Shown here: in pieces, positions 17,413-26,596 of the stretch
Numbering within the stretch: the stretch's first letter is position 1
Layout of the letters: every line of letters starts with the position of its first letter
From: Gammaproteobacteria bacterium
GTDB taxonomy: Bacteria > Pseudomonadota > Gammaproteobacteria > DSM-16500
Length of the DNA stretch: 32,081 bases
Direction: 5' to 3'
NCBI GenBank assembly: GCA_013287235.1
Contig: JABDEF010000009.1
Span: 1-32,081, forward strand
Notes under the pieces: model-generated
The model's input: only the letters and a program-made list of their open reading frames with translations
Databases searched by the model: none
Told to the model about the DNA's origin: nothing
Program-made: the position numbers and the translations under genes

Positions 17413-19167
17413 ATGTCAAAACAGCATATCGAAGCGTTAATACAAAAGGCATTACGCACACTCAAAGAAACCTTATCTTTCGATACCCCGTCTTATCAAA
17501 TCGATGCGACGAAAGATAAACAGCATGGGGATTATGCCTGTAATATTGCTCTTGTTCTTTCAAAGAAAGTAGGAAAGAAACCACGGGATATTGCAGATAT
17601 GATCGTATCGGCTATACCTTCATCAAATCTTATCCAAAAAATTGAAATTGCGGGACCCGGATTTATTAATTTTTTTCTGTCGTCACTTGGTTTATTTACA
17701 ATCATTCCTGATATTCTTGCTCAAGGGGAAAAATATGGTACGACAGATATCGGAAAGGGTAAACGAGTTATTGTTGAATTTGTGTCCGCAAACCCCAACG
17801 GACCTTTGCACGTCGGCCATGGGCGGCATGCGGCGTATGGCGCTGTGGTTGCCAATTTACTCGCAACCATAGGGTTTACGGTACATCGTGAATATTATGT
17901 TAACGATGCGGGTCGTCAAATGGATATTGTGACGGTAAGCACGTGGCTTCGATATCTCGAATTATGTGGTGAAGAAATCGTCTTTCCTGCCAATGCATAT
18001 AAAGGCGAATATGTGATGGATATCGCAACGCTTTTATTTGAAAGTCAAAATAAAAGTTTATCCGTTTCTGACCAATCGGTTTTTGAAAATTTACCTTTGG
18101 ATGAATCCCAAGGCGGTGATAAAGAAATTTATATTGATGCGTTGATTGTACGTGCCAAATCTTTATTGGGTGATAAAAAATATCGTTTGATATTTGATTT
18201 TGTCTTGTCTTATCTTTTAAAAGATATCCGTGAAGATCTTGAAGAATTTGGTGTGCGTTTTGATCGTTGGTTTTCTGAGCGTGAATTTACTCAATCCGAT
18301 GTGGTAGAAGAAAATATTGCAGCATTGAAAAAAAATGGCTTAGTGTATGAACGGGAAGGCGCTTTATGGTTTCGTTCTACGGATTTTGATGATGAGAAAG
18401 ACCGTGTGCTTCAGCGTTCAAACGGTGTTTATACGTATTTTACGAATGATTTGGCTTATCATATCAATAAATTTACACGGGGCTTTGATTCCGCGATTGA
18501 TATTTTTGGGGCGGATCATCATGGTTATATTCCACGTATGAAAGCGGGATTACATGCGCAGGGTATCCCGCCGGATAAATTGACTTATTTGTTGCTGCAA
18601 TTTGTGACGCTTTATCGAGGAGGTGAGCAGGTGCAAATGTCTACTCGAAGTGGTTCATTTGTCACTTTGCGCGAATTAAGAGAAGAAGTCGGGAATGATG
18701 CCGCACGATTTTTTTATGTCATGCGTAAATGTGAGCAGCATATTGATTTTGATTTAGATTTAGCAAAATCAAAATCTAATGAAAATCCTGTCTATTACAT
18801 ACAATATGCGCATGCACGAATTTGCAGTGTGTTTCGGCAGTTAGAAGAAAAATCATTATTTTTTGAACAAAAAACAGGGTTAGCAAATCTTGAATTACTG
18901 AAAGAACCGGAAGAGCTCCAGTTATTGACAACTTTAGGGCGCTTTTCAGAAATGATCATCAGTGCAGCGATGAATCATGAACCTCATTTATTAACAAATT
19001 ATTTGCGTGATTTAGCCACGGATTTCCATGCCTTTTATAATAAACAACAGATTTTGGTGACAGATGAAGTATTACGCAGCGTCCGTTTGACGTTAATATT
19101 GGCGGTACGCCAAGTATTACAAAATGGATTGGGGTTGTTAGGCGTCTTCGCACCTGCTATGATGTGA
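17413..19167 (+). CDS. argS: Arginyl-tRNA synthetase
   Basis: Charges tRNA-Arg in the cytoplasm. The 584 residues comprise an N-terminal Add1 domain (DKQHGDYACNIALVLSK), a catalytic domain with the HIGH equivalent HVGH (133-136, in SANPNGPLHVGHGRH), the KMSK-equivalent QMSTR near 407-411, and the C-terminal DALR anticodon-binding domain. Loss of the first Lys in KMSK is usual for ArgS. I chose the ATG at 17413 because MSKQHIEALIQKAL aligns with family N-termini; an in-frame ATG at 17389 would add eight residues. Neither has a strong ribosome binding site (AGAGG lies 13 bases before 17413). It starts the argS-SPOR-hslV-hslU cluster. Confidence 0.97.
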   Translation: MSKQHIEALIQKALRTLKETLSFDTPSYQIDATKDKQHGDYACNIALVLSKKVGKKPRDIADMIVSAIPSSNLIQKIEIAGPGFINFFLSSLGLFTIIPDILAQGEKYGTTDIGKGKRVIVEFVSANPNGPLHVGHGRHAAYGAVVANLLATIGFTVHREYYVNDAGRQMDIVTVSTWLRYLELCGEEIVFPANAYKGEYVMDIATLLFESQNKSLSVSDQSVFENLPLDESQGGDKEIYIDALIVRAKSLLGDKKYRLIFDFVLSYLLKDIREDLEEFGVRFDRWFSEREFTQSDVVEENIAALKKNGLVYEREGALWFRSTDFDDEKDRVLQRSNGVYTYFTNDLAYHINKFTRGFDSAIDIFGADHHGYIPRMKAGLHAQGIPPDKLTYLLLQFVTLYRGGEQVQMSTRSGSFVTLRELREEVGNDAARFFYVMRKCEQHIDFDLDLAKSKSNENPVYYIQYAHARICSVFRQLEEKSLFFEQKTGLANLELLKEPEELQLLTTLGRFSEMIISAAMNHEPHLLTNYLRDLATDFHAFYNKQQILVTDEVLRSVRLTLILAVRQVLQNGLGLLGVFAPAMM

Positions 19168-19168
19168 T

Positions 19169-19747
19169 ATGGAAAAAGATTACGCAAAGTACCCTTATTC
19201 CGGTAACCGTGAATTTATTGTTCGCGGATGGCGTGGTCGTTTGTTATTCGTTGTTATCCTATTATTACTCATGATGGGATTAGGCAGTGGATTTTACCTC
19301 TGGAAAAAACATCAGAATTCTTTTGTTACATGGGCTTCTGGAATAAAATCCTCTTTCTTTCATAAAAATGAAAAACCGATATTAAGTGCAGGTATAAAAA
19401 ACGAAGAATCTCAAAATTCGGAAGTTCAGTTTCATTTTTATACTGAATTACCGAATATGCAATTGGCAAGATCTGATTCGGGAAATACGCATGCAAGTAA
19501 AAAATCCAATATAAAATCACAATACGTGATACAGATTGGTAAATTTGATAATGAAAAAGAGGCCAGTGAAGTGCGCATTTCATTATTACTTGTCGGTTTT
19601 GAAACAAAAGTGGTCAAAAGTAAAACCAACAATGGCGAGATTTTTTTATTACAACAAGGGCCTTTTACGAATCATACAGATGCCAAAAAAATATTAGCGA
19701 GATTAAAACACATAGGGTATAAAAACGCGGTTATCACTCCCTTGTGA
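19169..19747 (+). CDS. SPOR-domain membrane protein (FtsN-like)
   Basis: A 192-residue protein with a short cytoplasmic N-terminus, one membrane segment (about 25-46, LLFVVILLLLMMGLGSGFYL), a linker, and a C-terminal SPOR domain (about 112-192, YVIQIGKFDNEKEASEVRIS to YKNAVITPL). SPOR domains bind denuded peptidoglycan at division sites. The position between argS and hslV is the conserved place for the FtsN-type division protein in Pseudomonas and relatives, so a role in septation is likely. It is shorter than typical FtsN. It begins one base after the argS stop, so translation is probably coupled. Confidence 0.88.
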   Translation: MEKDYAKYPYSGNREFIVRGWRGRLLFVVILLLLMMGLGSGFYLWKKHQNSFVTWASGIKSSFFHKNEKPILSAGIKNEESQNSEVQFHFYTELPNMQLARSDSGNTHASKKSNIKSQYVIQIGKFDNEKEASEVRISLLLVGFETKVVKSKTNNGEIFLLQQGPFTNHTDAKKILARLKHIGYKNAVITPL

Positions 19748-19781
19748 ATGCTCAAAATGACCCCATATTATAAATCTATAA

Positions 19782-19810
19782 TGTCATTCCCGCGCATCAA
19801 GGGAATGACA
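19782..19810. repeat. Short palindromic repeat (TGTCATTCCC type)
   Basis: TGTCATTCCC (19782-19791), 9-base loop, GGGAATGACA (19801-19810). It ends about 11 bases before the hslV ribosome binding site. It resembles widespread short palindromes with the TCATTCCCGCG core. Confidence 0.75.
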
Positions 19811-19834
19811 CACTACATTAAAAGGAGAGCTTCC

Positions 19835-20371
19835 TTGGAACAATATCGTGGTACAACTATTTTATCTGTACGCCGCAATAACACGGTGGTCATTGGCGGT
19901 GATGGCCAGGTCACGATGAGCCATGTCGTCATGAAATCTAACGCACGAAAGGTAAGGCGTTTATATGATAATCAAGTGATTGCGGGATTTGCAGGAGGAA
20001 CGGCGGATGCGTTTACACTTTTTGAACGATTTGAAGCGAAGCTTGAAACCCATCAAGGGCATTTGATTCGCGCAGCCGTTGAACTCGCAAAAGATTGGCG
20101 GACGGACCGTATGTTACGTCGTTTAGAAGCTTTATTGGCTGTTGCGGATAAAAATGCTTCTTTGATTATTACCGGCATGGGAGATGTGATTGAACCTGAA
20201 AAAAGCATTATTGCGATTGGCTCTGGTGGTCCTTATGCCAAATCAGCAGCCGAAGCATTATTGGATAATACAACATTAGATGCACGTCAAATTGTAGAAA
20301 AGTCTCTCAAAATTGCGGCATCTATTTGTATTTATACTAATGATAATTTTACGATTGAAACATTAGAGTGA
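19835..20371 (+). CDS. hslV: HslV peptidase subunit of HslUV
   Basis: Proteasome-like threonine peptidase that forms the core of the ATP-dependent HslUV protease. From TTG 19835 it has 178 residues, beginning [14 protein letters not shown]; the catalytic Thr is residue 7 or 8, exposed after removal of the short propeptide. [29 protein letters not shown] and [16 protein letters not shown] are family hallmarks. TTG is chosen over the ATG at 19748 because AAAGGAGAGC lies just upstream and the family N-terminus fits; the longer frame would read through a repeat palindrome. hslU follows after 7 bases. Confidence 0.97.
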   Translation: MEQYRGTTILSVRRNNTVVIGGDGQVTMSHVVMKSNARKVRRLYDNQVIAGFAGGTADAFTLFERFEAKLETHQGHLIRAAVELAKDWRTDRMLRRLEALLAVADKNASLIITGMGDVIEPEKSIIAIGSGGPYAKSAAEALLDNTTLDARQIVEKSLKIAASICIYTNDNFTIETLE

Positions 20372-20378
20372 TTATTTT

Positions 20379-21716
20379 ATGTCATACATGACGCCAAAAG
20401 AAATAGTAAATGAATTGGATAAACATATCATTGGACAAGCGGCTGCAAAACGTGCAGTTGCCATTGCTTTACGTAACCGTTGGCGTCGGATGCGCTTACC
20501 AAAAGAGTTACGTGACGAAATTGTCCCTAAAAATATTTTAATGATAGGGCCGACAGGAGTAGGCAAAACAGAAATTGCGCGACGGTTAGCAAAATTAGCA
20601 GATGCGCCTTTTATTAAAGTGGAAGCGACCAAATTTACGGAAGTCGGTTACGTCGGACGTGATGTGGATTCCATTGTTCGTGATCTTGCAGATATGTCTG
20701 TCAAAATGATGCGTGAAAAAGAAATGGAAAAAGTCCGTTCTCTGGCGGAAGAAGCGGCAGAAGAGCGTATTCTCAATGTATTGTTACCGCAGCCGAAGGG
20801 AAGTTTTGCAGGGGAGCCAGAAGAACCTCCGAAAGAAGATTCAAGTACACGTCAAGTTTTTCGTAAAAAATTACGCGAAGGTGAATTGGACGATAAAGAA
20901 ATTGAAATTGAAATTTCAACATCACCGATTGGGGTTGAAATCATGGCACCACCCGGGATGGAAGAAATGACAAGTCAATTACAAAATATGTTTCAAAACC
21001 TTTCCTCTGATCGTAAAAAAATGCGAAAATTAAAAATTGTAGATGCACGTAAAATTTTACGTGAAGAAGAAGCGGCAAAATTGATTGACGATGATGAATT
21101 AAAAGCACGTGCCATTGAAAGTGTAGAACAAAATGGTATCGTCTTTTTAGATGAATTAGATAAAATTGCAAAAAGGGCAGAACATTCCGGCGCAGATGTT
21201 TCACGCGAAGGCGTGCAGCGTGATTTATTGCCTTTGATTGAAGGATGCACTGTTTCAACCAAATATGGTATGGTGCGTACAGATCATATCTTATTTATTG
21301 CATCAGGGGCTTTTCATTTTGCAAAACCTTCTGATTTAATCCCTGAATTACAAGGTCGATTACCGATTCGTGTAGAATTGAAAGCATTGAGCACGGATGA
21401 TTTTGTTCGGATTCTGACAGAACCGACCGCCTCTTTAACGGAGCAGTATATTGCACTCATGCAAACGGAAGAGGTCAAAATGCAGTTCTTACCAGAAGGT
21501 GTGCGACGTATTGCAGAAGTGGCATGGCAAGTGAATGAACGCACGGAAAATATTGGTGCACGTCGTTTGCATACCGTCATGGAACGTTTATTAGAAGAAG
21601 TATCGTTTGAAGCATCTGATCTTCAAGGTCAGGAAGTGATTATTGATGCGGAATATGTGAATAAACATTTGACAGCCTTAGTGAAAGATGAAGATTTGAG
21701 CCGTTATATTTTATAG
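20379..21716 (+). CDS. hslU: HslU ATPase subunit of HslUV
   Basis: AAA+ unfoldase that feeds substrates to HslV. The 445 residues include Walker A GPTGVGKT (57-64), the inserted I domain (about 110-240, highly charged) and Walker B VFLDE (255-259). The C-terminal LSRYIL is the peptide that in this family inserts into HslV and activates it. Length is typical (E. coli 443). The gene is coupled to hslV with a 7-base gap and only a weak GAG upstream. Confidence 0.98.
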   Translation: MSYMTPKEIVNELDKHIIGQAAAKRAVAIALRNRWRRMRLPKELRDEIVPKNILMIGPTGVGKTEIARRLAKLADAPFIKVEATKFTEVGYVGRDVDSIVRDLADMSVKMMREKEMEKVRSLAEEAAEERILNVLLPQPKGSFAGEPEEPPKEDSSTRQVFRKKLREGELDDKEIEIEISTSPIGVEIMAPPGMEEMTSQLQNMFQNLSSDRKKMRKLKIVDARKILREEEAAKLIDDDELKARAIESVEQNGIVFLDELDKIAKRAEHSGADVSREGVQRDLLPLIEGCTVSTKYGMVRTDHILFIASGAFHFAKPSDLIPELQGRLPIRVELKALSTDDFVRILTEPTASLTEQYIALMQTEEVKMQFLPEGVRRIAEVAWQVNERTENIGARRLHTVMERLLEEVSFEASDLQGQEVIIDAEYVNKHLTALVKDEDLSRYIL

Positions 21717-21719
21717 AGT

Positions 21720-21766
21720 TTCAGATAAATCTTTTGGTAAAAAGCGACCAAAAGACTTATCCGAAA
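21720..21766 (+). terminator. Hairpin after hslU
   Basis: TCAGATAAATCTTTTGGT (21721-21738) pairs with ACCAAAAGACTTATCCGA (21747-21764) with two mismatches, 8-base loop, starting five bases after the hslU stop. There is no clean U-tract, so it is a probable but not textbook terminator. Confidence 0.5.
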
Positions 21767-21812
21767 TTTAAATACGAAATTATTTTAAGTATATAGGAAT
21801 TTCCATTTTAAT

Positions 21813-21911
21813 CCGTCATTGCGAGCCGAGTGCTTTTTACAAGGCGAAGCAATCCAGAAAGCCTTTCTGGATTGCTTCGCCTTGTAAAAAGCACTCGGCT
21901 CGCAATGACGG
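21813..21911. repeat. Repeat family B, complete 99-bp inverted repeat
   Basis: The arms meet almost without a loop. The left arm starts CCGTCATTGCGAGCCGAGTG and the right arm is its reverse complement, paired over about 48 bases. The CGTCATTGCGAGC...AAGCAATCCAG core resembles palindromes scattered in many bacterial genomes. It lies in the 350-base gap between hslU and the DUF971 gene, which otherwise holds only two hairpins. Confidence 0.92.
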
Positions 21912-22012
21912 CGTAGTCCGCGCGAAGCGCGTTATGTTCTTTTTCAATTGGTTATTATTATTTAAAAAATGTGGTATTATTGTTTTTTTTATAAGCAATG
22001 GATATTTTTTAT

Positions 22013-22059
22013 TTTAAGATAAATAATTTGGTGTTTTTTACCAAATTGTTTATCTTAAA
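22013..22059. promoter_or_regulatory. Long hairpin directly upstream of the DUF971 start codon
   Basis: TTTAAGATAAATAATTTGGT (22013-22032) pairs with the matching right arm (22040-22059), 20 pairs including one G-U, loop GTTTTTT. It ends seven bases before the ATG at 22067, where a ribosome binding site would be expected. It could be a translation-controlling leader hairpin, or an AT-rich repeat. Confidence 0.5.
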
Positions 22060-22066
22060 CACTATT

Positions 22067-22360
22067 ATGATACCAAAGAATATTATTTTACATAAAAAAT
22101 CCCGCACACTTGAAATAGAGTATGCGAATGGCGAGCGTTTTTTTATACCTTGCGCACTTTTACGTCTGCATTCCCCATCGGCTGAAATGCGTGGAGAAAA
22201 AAAATCCATCTCTGATTATGAACACGTGAACATTCTGCAGATTGAACCTATTGGTCAATATGCAATTAAACCAATTTTTAGTGACGGGCATCGAACCGGC
22301 ATATTCAGTTGGCAAACTTTATATGATTTAGGAACTCGGCATGGATCAAGAAACACTTAA
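22067..22360 (+). CDS. DUF971 family protein
   Basis: A 97-residue protein of the DUF971 family, also found as the N-terminal domain of gamma-butyrobetaine hydroxylase-like proteins. Typical features are the [19 protein letters not shown] start, [12 protein letters not shown], and the end [20 protein letters not shown] then LYDLG. Its function is not settled; the position after hslU is conserved in several gammaproteobacteria. I start it at 22067 where family similarity begins; an in-frame ATG at 21998 would translate through the hairpin. No ribosome binding site is visible. Its end overlaps the rpiA start by 20 bases. Confidence 0.88.
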   Translation: MIPKNIILHKKSRTLEIEYANGERFFIPCALLRLHSPSAEMRGEKKSISDYEHVNILQIEPIGQYAIKPIFSDGHRTGIFSWQTLYDLGTRHGSRNT

Positions 22361-22994
22361 AAAAAAGGCAGCAGATGCTGCGCTTGAATATATTAAACCG
22401 GGCATGATATTGGGTGTCGGAAGCGGTTCAACAGTTAATTATTTCATTGATGCTTTAAAAAGTGTAAAAGGAAAAATAGAAGCCGCGGTTGCGAGTTCCG
22501 TTGAAACAGAAAAAAGATTGAAAGCATTATCTATCCCGATTGTTGATTTAAATAGTGTGAGTGAATTACCACTTTATGTGGATGGCGCGGATGAAATTAA
22601 TGCGGCAAGGCAAATGATCAAAGGCGGAGGTGGTGCACTCACGCGTGAAAAAATTATTGCAACGGTCGCATCGAAATTCATTTGTATTGCGGATCAAACG
22701 AAGAAAGTGGAATTACTCGGGACTTTCCCGCTTCCAATCGAGGTAATTCCCATGGCGCGGAGTTATGTCGCGCGAGAGTTGGTTAAATTAGGCGGAGATC
22801 CTAATTACCGACAAGGATTTGTCACAGATAATGGGAATGTGATTTTAGATGTATACAATTTAAAAATGCTTTCTCCGGTTTCTTTGGAAGAAAAATTGAA
22901 TAATATTGTAGGTATTATCGCGAATGGAATTTTTGCAGTTCGTCCTGCGGATGTGTTGTTGCTTGCGACGTCTAATGCTATAGAAAAATTCTAA
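22341..22994 (+). CDS. rpiA: Ribose-5-phosphate isomerase A
   Basis: Interconverts ribose 5-phosphate and ribulose 5-phosphate in the non-oxidative pentose phosphate pathway. The 217 residues carry [15 protein letters not shown] near the N-terminus (phosphate loop), the active-site DGADE and [11 protein letters not shown] motifs, and the typical length. TAGGAACTCGGC precedes the ATG, inside the DUF971 gene. rpe, the epimerase acting on the same ribulose 5-phosphate, is encoded about 7 kb away on the other strand. Confidence 0.98.
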   Translation: MDQETLKKKAADAALEYIKPGMILGVGSGSTVNYFIDALKSVKGKIEAAVASSVETEKRLKALSIPIVDLNSVSELPLYVDGADEINAARQMIKGGGGALTREKIIATVASKFICIADQTKKVELLGTFPLPIEVIPMARSYVARELVKLGGDPNYRQGFVTDNGNVILDVYNLKMLSPVSLEEKLNNIVGIIANGIFAVRPADVLLLATSNAIEKF

Positions 22995-22996
22995 CT

Positions 22997-23031
22997 CTGT
23001 CATGCCAGCTAAAAGCATGCTGGCATGACAG
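22997..23031. repeat. Repeat family A, short hairpin
   Basis: CTGTCATGCCAGC, 9-base loop, GCTGGCATGACAG. It is identical over 35 nt to the inner hairpin at 12439-12473. It starts three bases after the rpiA stop and 29 bases before the next start codon. Confidence 0.92.
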
Positions 23032-23059
23032 CGTGACAAGTGATTAAAGAGGTATAACT

Positions 23060-23398
23060 ATGTACAGCGTAACCAAACGATTCGGCCGTACGGAAACCCG
23101 CATCAAAGATTTTCCAAAAGAAGCGGATGCGATGATTTTTATTAAAGAGAAGCTACTGGAAGACATTCGTTTCAAAATTATGGCGAGTTATTGTCTGTAT
23201 GAAGGTGCAGACTTGCTAAGAGAATTCACACAACAAGAGGTTGAGACAGGCGAGACAGGTGATTCTTCTGGTAGTGGTTCACAGCAACGCGGAACGGGTC
23301 AATCGTTTGCTCCTACACCTTTTGCGACAACACCACGCATTGGACCGCAGAGTTTTGTGAGAGATAATAAAGAAGATGATAAGAAAGATGAGAAGTAA
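23060..23398 (+). CDS. Hypothetical protein with a disordered C-terminal half
   Basis: A 112-residue protein. The first 65 residues look folded (MYSVTKRFGRTETRIKDFPK, then EADAMIFIKEKLLEDIRFKI and a Tyr/Leu-rich strand-helix part). The rest is low complexity: TGETGDSSGSGSQQRGTG, Pro/Thr/Phe-rich, then a charged DNKEDDKKDEK tail. AGAGGTATAACT precedes the ATG. I do not recognise the family; no signal peptide or membrane span. It ends four bases before the stop of the convergent pilus operon. Confidence 0.75.
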   Translation: MYSVTKRFGRTETRIKDFPKEADAMIFIKEKLLEDIRFKIMASYCLYEGADLLREFTQQEVETGETGDSSGSGSQQRGTGQSFAPTPFATTPRIGPQSFVRDNKEDDKKDEK

Positions 23399-23402
23399 TA
23401 AC

Positions 23403-23903
23403 TTACGAGGCAACAATCAAAATCGTAAGTGTATCGGTATAACTGCCTTGTTTTGCCAATACTTGATTTGCATTTAACAGTTGCAGCTGTAAAGTTGCAT
23501 TGGGCGGAAGTAAAGAACAGGTAAGCGCACCAAGCAGTGCGGCATTAAAAGTGGTAGATGAATTTTGTCCGGAGGACAAGGAAACAAAAGTGGGTGAACC
23601 GCCTGACGTGCCAGCCCAAGCCACAGAATAACTTAATGTAAAAGCACTATTACTCGTATTAGTCATTTGAAATACAGTAGAAGAACTACTGCTGCTGGTG
23701 GCTTTAACAAAGTAAGTGCTTGGCTCAACCACCACGGTGTAGCCAACACAAATGCCACTGTTTGTTAATGTTAAATCTGGAAATGGAGAAGCAATGGTTC
23801 CAAAATTAAAAGTCGTATTGACACCGGTGAGTTGATAAGATGCTGCGTGATGAAAAGGCAATATCAGTAAAAATAAAAAAAATAAGTATCTTTTCAGCGT
23901 CAT
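23403..23903 (-). CDS. Spore-coat-U domain protein, terminal subunit of the Csu-type pilus (single domain)
   Basis: From 23903 this is 166 residues: a signal peptide (MTLKRYLFFLFLLILPFHHA) and one spore-coat-U (SCPU) beta-sandwich domain ending YTDTLTILIVAS, with Cys residues in GICVG and LTCSL. Its place, last after the usher, is that of the tip adhesin CsuE. CsuE proteins usually have two SCPU domains (over 300 residues), so this one is short. The ATG lies at the very edge of a family B repeat arm and has no ribosome binding site. The frame is open upstream through two repeats to 24128, overlapping the usher stop, so the original start may have been there. It may be a truncated tip or a minor subunit. 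Confidence 0.8.
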   Translation of the reverse strand: MTLKRYLFFLFLLILPFHHAASYQLTGVNTTFNFGTIASPFPDLTLTNSGICVGYTVVVEPSTYFVKATSSSSSSTVFQMTNTSNSAFTLSYSVAWAGTSGGSPTFVSLSSGQNSSTTFNAALLGALTCSLLPPNATLQLQLLNANQVLAKQGSYTDTLTILIVAS

Positions 23904-23942
23904 TGCGAGCCGAGTGTTTTTTACGAGGTGACGCAATCCAGA
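23898..23942. repeat. Repeat family B, single arm
   Basis: A 45-nt sequence starting CGTCATTGCGAGCCGAGTG that matches the left arm of the complete element at 21813-21911 with four or so differences. No right arm is present. Its first bases contain, on the minus strand, the start codon of the terminal pilus subunit. Confidence 0.85.
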
Positions 23943-23974
23943 GGAGCGTGTCAGATCAAGTGTGTAAATAGCCA

Positions 23975-24069
23975 CGTCACTATTGTCATGCCAGCATGCT
24001 TTAAGCTGGCATCCAGTAGAACCCCTGCTGGATGCCAGCTTAAAGCATGCTGGCATGACAATAGTGACG
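23975..24069. repeat. Repeat family A, 95-bp hairpin
   Basis: Perfect 42-bp arms (23975-24016 and 24028-24069) around an 11-base loop; outer end CGTCACTATTGTCATGCCAG. The first 55 nt are identical to 32027-32081 at the window end. It lies between the usher and the terminal subunit genes, inside the pilus operon. Confidence 0.95.
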
Positions 24070-24118
24070 CTGAAGAGATACAAAAATAACGAAATTTTGA
24101 AATTGTCACTTCTTCCAG

Positions 24119-26596
24119 TTAAGTACATGATATATCTCCAATATATAAATAACCTTTATTGATATTAAGTTTAGGTAAATGGATTTTACAAATATCTTCT
24201 GCCATTAGCGTTTTTGTATTTTGCGACAATTCTAATTGAAAATATCCTTCACTATCACTGAAGATCCCGTTTTTACCGGCATGTATCCAAGTATTCGCGA
24301 GAGGTCGATGTTTTATCAGCGCATGACCGATGACAATGATTCGTTTCTCTACTTTCCATTCATAGTAACCGATATTACCAGGATATAAAGTAATATGTCG
24401 CATGGGTTCTCGAATGAAATAATCCGTTTTTGAGAGGTTAACCAAAGTATAATTCTGATCGGTAAACCCAGGGATTGAAATAAATACTTTTTTATTTGCG
24501 GGAAGGACAGCAATTTTACGATTATTTTCATCTAATAAAGCAAATTGTGAGGTATTATCCGCATGACCCGTGTTAATGCGTACCATAATTCCTGCAGTAT
24601 TGCCTCTGCGTACACCATTAAAACGCATACCATTTTGCGTGACGGCAAGTTCTGTTTCAAGATTCCCACCATATCCTACAGTATATCTTTCACCTTTAGT
24701 GCGATTATAATTCGCATAGGTTGCCACAAAACCTTGCGGTGCAGTGTAATTATACGTGCTTGCGAGAGAAGCGACCGTCGGTGAAATCGTATGGATTTCA
24801 TTAACGGAATACCCAATTTCTTGTTCATTTTGATGAGAATAAACGGTACTCCCTTGAAGAACGACGGGGATCGCCAGTTGCTCGTCTTGATTGTTCTTAA
24901 GTTGATGTTGCCATAACAAAGATTCTGTGCCAGCCAATTTTCCATGACTAAAATTCATCGTTAAACTAAGATTATAACTATCACCCACATAAATCGCTTT
25001 GTTGTAGGCTGCATTAAAGAAAAAGTTCATGTCTTTATAATTGCCGAGTTGTCGTTGATAAAAAATGCCTGCATTATAAGAATGGGGTTGATCTAAACTT
25101 TTATTATAATTTCCTTGTAGACCTAAAAAACTCCGATCGGATAAACGATAAGTAATAGAGGTAGAATCATTATCTGTTAAATTACTAAGAAAAAAATTAT
25201 CAGGATTTTTGTTTTGATAGAAAATTTTTGTTGCAATCAAACTGAAGTTTAATCGCTTCATTTGCGTATTTAACATGGTATAAATACCGTAATTATTTTT
25301 TGTGGTGATCAGTCCTGCCGTTTTAACAAATACATTTCCTAAATAAAAAGTAAAACCAAAATCCAGTAATCCTTGATGAGATGTCAACAAAATATCTCCC
25401 AATAAGGCAACGCGCTCACTCATTCTTTTATTTAACCCCGATTGCAATACAGGAATATTGAGTACATTGGGTAAAAAATTAAAAGAGGTATCTAAAATCA
25501 ATCCATTGGTTAAATATCCGCCCATCACATAAAATTGTGGCGCAAGTTCCGGGGGGAGAAAAAAACCTTTGGTAAAAAAACGATGTATGGTATTGTTTGC
25601 GCCTATTTTTATCGTTAAATCATATCCCCCTTGAGGAAATCCTACGGTATTAATTCGTTGATAACCGGCTTCTAAATATTGAGAATAAATTAATTGTTCG
25701 TTTTTAAAAATATTTACAGGGGATGCCTCAGGGATAAAAATAATTAAAGGGGTTGCTATAATTGCTTCTGCATTTTTTACCGTTTCTAATGTCGTTTGCA
25801 TCCCTGCACCGACGATAACTTCAGATTGTAGAAAAGGAGAAGTCGCATTAAAAATATAACCGGCGGTATAGATTTTGTCTCTTGTAATATGTTCCGCATA
25901 TAAATTTTGAATTTGGAAATGCTGTCCATCATTAATACCATTATTCTGCGAAATATTTGCTATAAGGCTATTATTTTTATAAGCAAGGGTATTATTAGAA
26001 TAAAGATTGTAATAGTTAGGTAAACCAGAATAAACGCGTGATAAAAAAATGGTATCTTCATTACTGAAAGAGCCTGCCACGCCGAGTTTATTAATATAGG
26101 ACCAACGAGAAGTGGGGTAAGGAATAAAGTTTAACATATTCTCTTTTGTCGGTTTTTTAAAATAGGTGGGCGATAAGTATAAGTAGACGGTTTCTTGTTC
26201 TGGATTGTAAATAATATAAATAGATTTTCTTTTTAATTGCTCACAAGCATGGGGTAATGCTGCAATACCATTTTCAGCACATTCTATATTTAAAGGAAAG
26301 GATTTCTTTAGCAAACGTAATATATTTTTATTATTTTTAATATTTTGTAGATGTGAGAATAATTGCTTGGGTGAATAGAATCTGAGTTGACCGTCATGAA
26401 TGGTAACATAATAAAAACCAATGTATTGATTCATAAATAATACGGACACGCGTAAGTGCTGATTCGTTTGCGCGAATTCAAACCCAGGCGGTGGCTGCGA
26501 TGAATCAACAAACACGGTTTTTGCTAAAATGGAAGAAGAAAAGGCTAAGAAACAATTAAAAAATATAATGCATTTTAAAAAAAAATTTTTCATCAA
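24119..26596 (-). CDS. csuD: Outer membrane usher of the Csu-type pilus
   Basis: An 825-residue fimbrial usher: the outer membrane pore that recruits chaperone-subunit complexes and assembles the fibre. There is a signal peptide (about 1-25, FFLKCIIFFNCFLAFSSSIL), an N-terminal chaperone-binding region, a large beta-barrel with many alternating aromatic strands (about 150-640), and C-terminal beta-sandwich domains ending DISCT. Length fits CsuD-type ushers (about 830). The start overlaps the chaperone stop by four bases, showing coupling. The symbol is given by position and family, not by close identity to Acinetobacter CsuD. Confidence 0.93.
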   Translation of the reverse strand: MMKNFFLKCIIFFNCFLAFSSSILAKTVFVDSSQPPPGFEFAQTNQHLRVSVLFMNQYIGFYYVTIHDGQLRFYSPKQLFSHLQNIKNNKNILRLLKKSFPLNIECAENGIAALPHACEQLKRKSIYIIYNPEQETVYLYLSPTYFKKPTKENMLNFIPYPTSRWSYINKLGVAGSFSNEDTIFLSRVYSGLPNYYNLYSNNTLAYKNNSLIANISQNNGINDGQHFQIQNLYAEHITRDKIYTAGYIFNATSPFLQSEVIVGAGMQTTLETVKNAEAIIATPLIIFIPEASPVNIFKNEQLIYSQYLEAGYQRINTVGFPQGGYDLTIKIGANNTIHRFFTKGFFLPPELAPQFYVMGGYLTNGLILDTSFNFLPNVLNIPVLQSGLNKRMSERVALLGDILLTSHQGLLDFGFTFYLGNVFVKTAGLITTKNNYGIYTMLNTQMKRLNFSLIATKIFYQNKNPDNFFLSNLTDNDSTSITYRLSDRSFLGLQGNYNKSLDQPHSYNAGIFYQRQLGNYKDMNFFFNAAYNKAIYVGDSYNLSLTMNFSHGKLAGTESLLWQHQLKNNQDEQLAIPVVLQGSTVYSHQNEQEIGYSVNEIHTISPTVASLASTYNYTAPQGFVATYANYNRTKGERYTVGYGGNLETELAVTQNGMRFNGVRRGNTAGIMVRINTGHADNTSQFALLDENNRKIAVLPANKKVFISIPGFTDQNYTLVNLSKTDYFIREPMRHITLYPGNIGYYEWKVEKRIIVIGHALIKHRPLANTWIHAGKNGIFSDSEGYFQLELSQNTKTLMAEDICKIHLPKLNINKGYLYIGDISCT

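Noticed and set aside
19748..19834. ATG start for hslV at 19748
   Set aside because: It would translate a repeat palindrome; the TTG at 19835 has AAAGGAGAGC upstream and gives the usual N-terminus next to the catalytic Thr.
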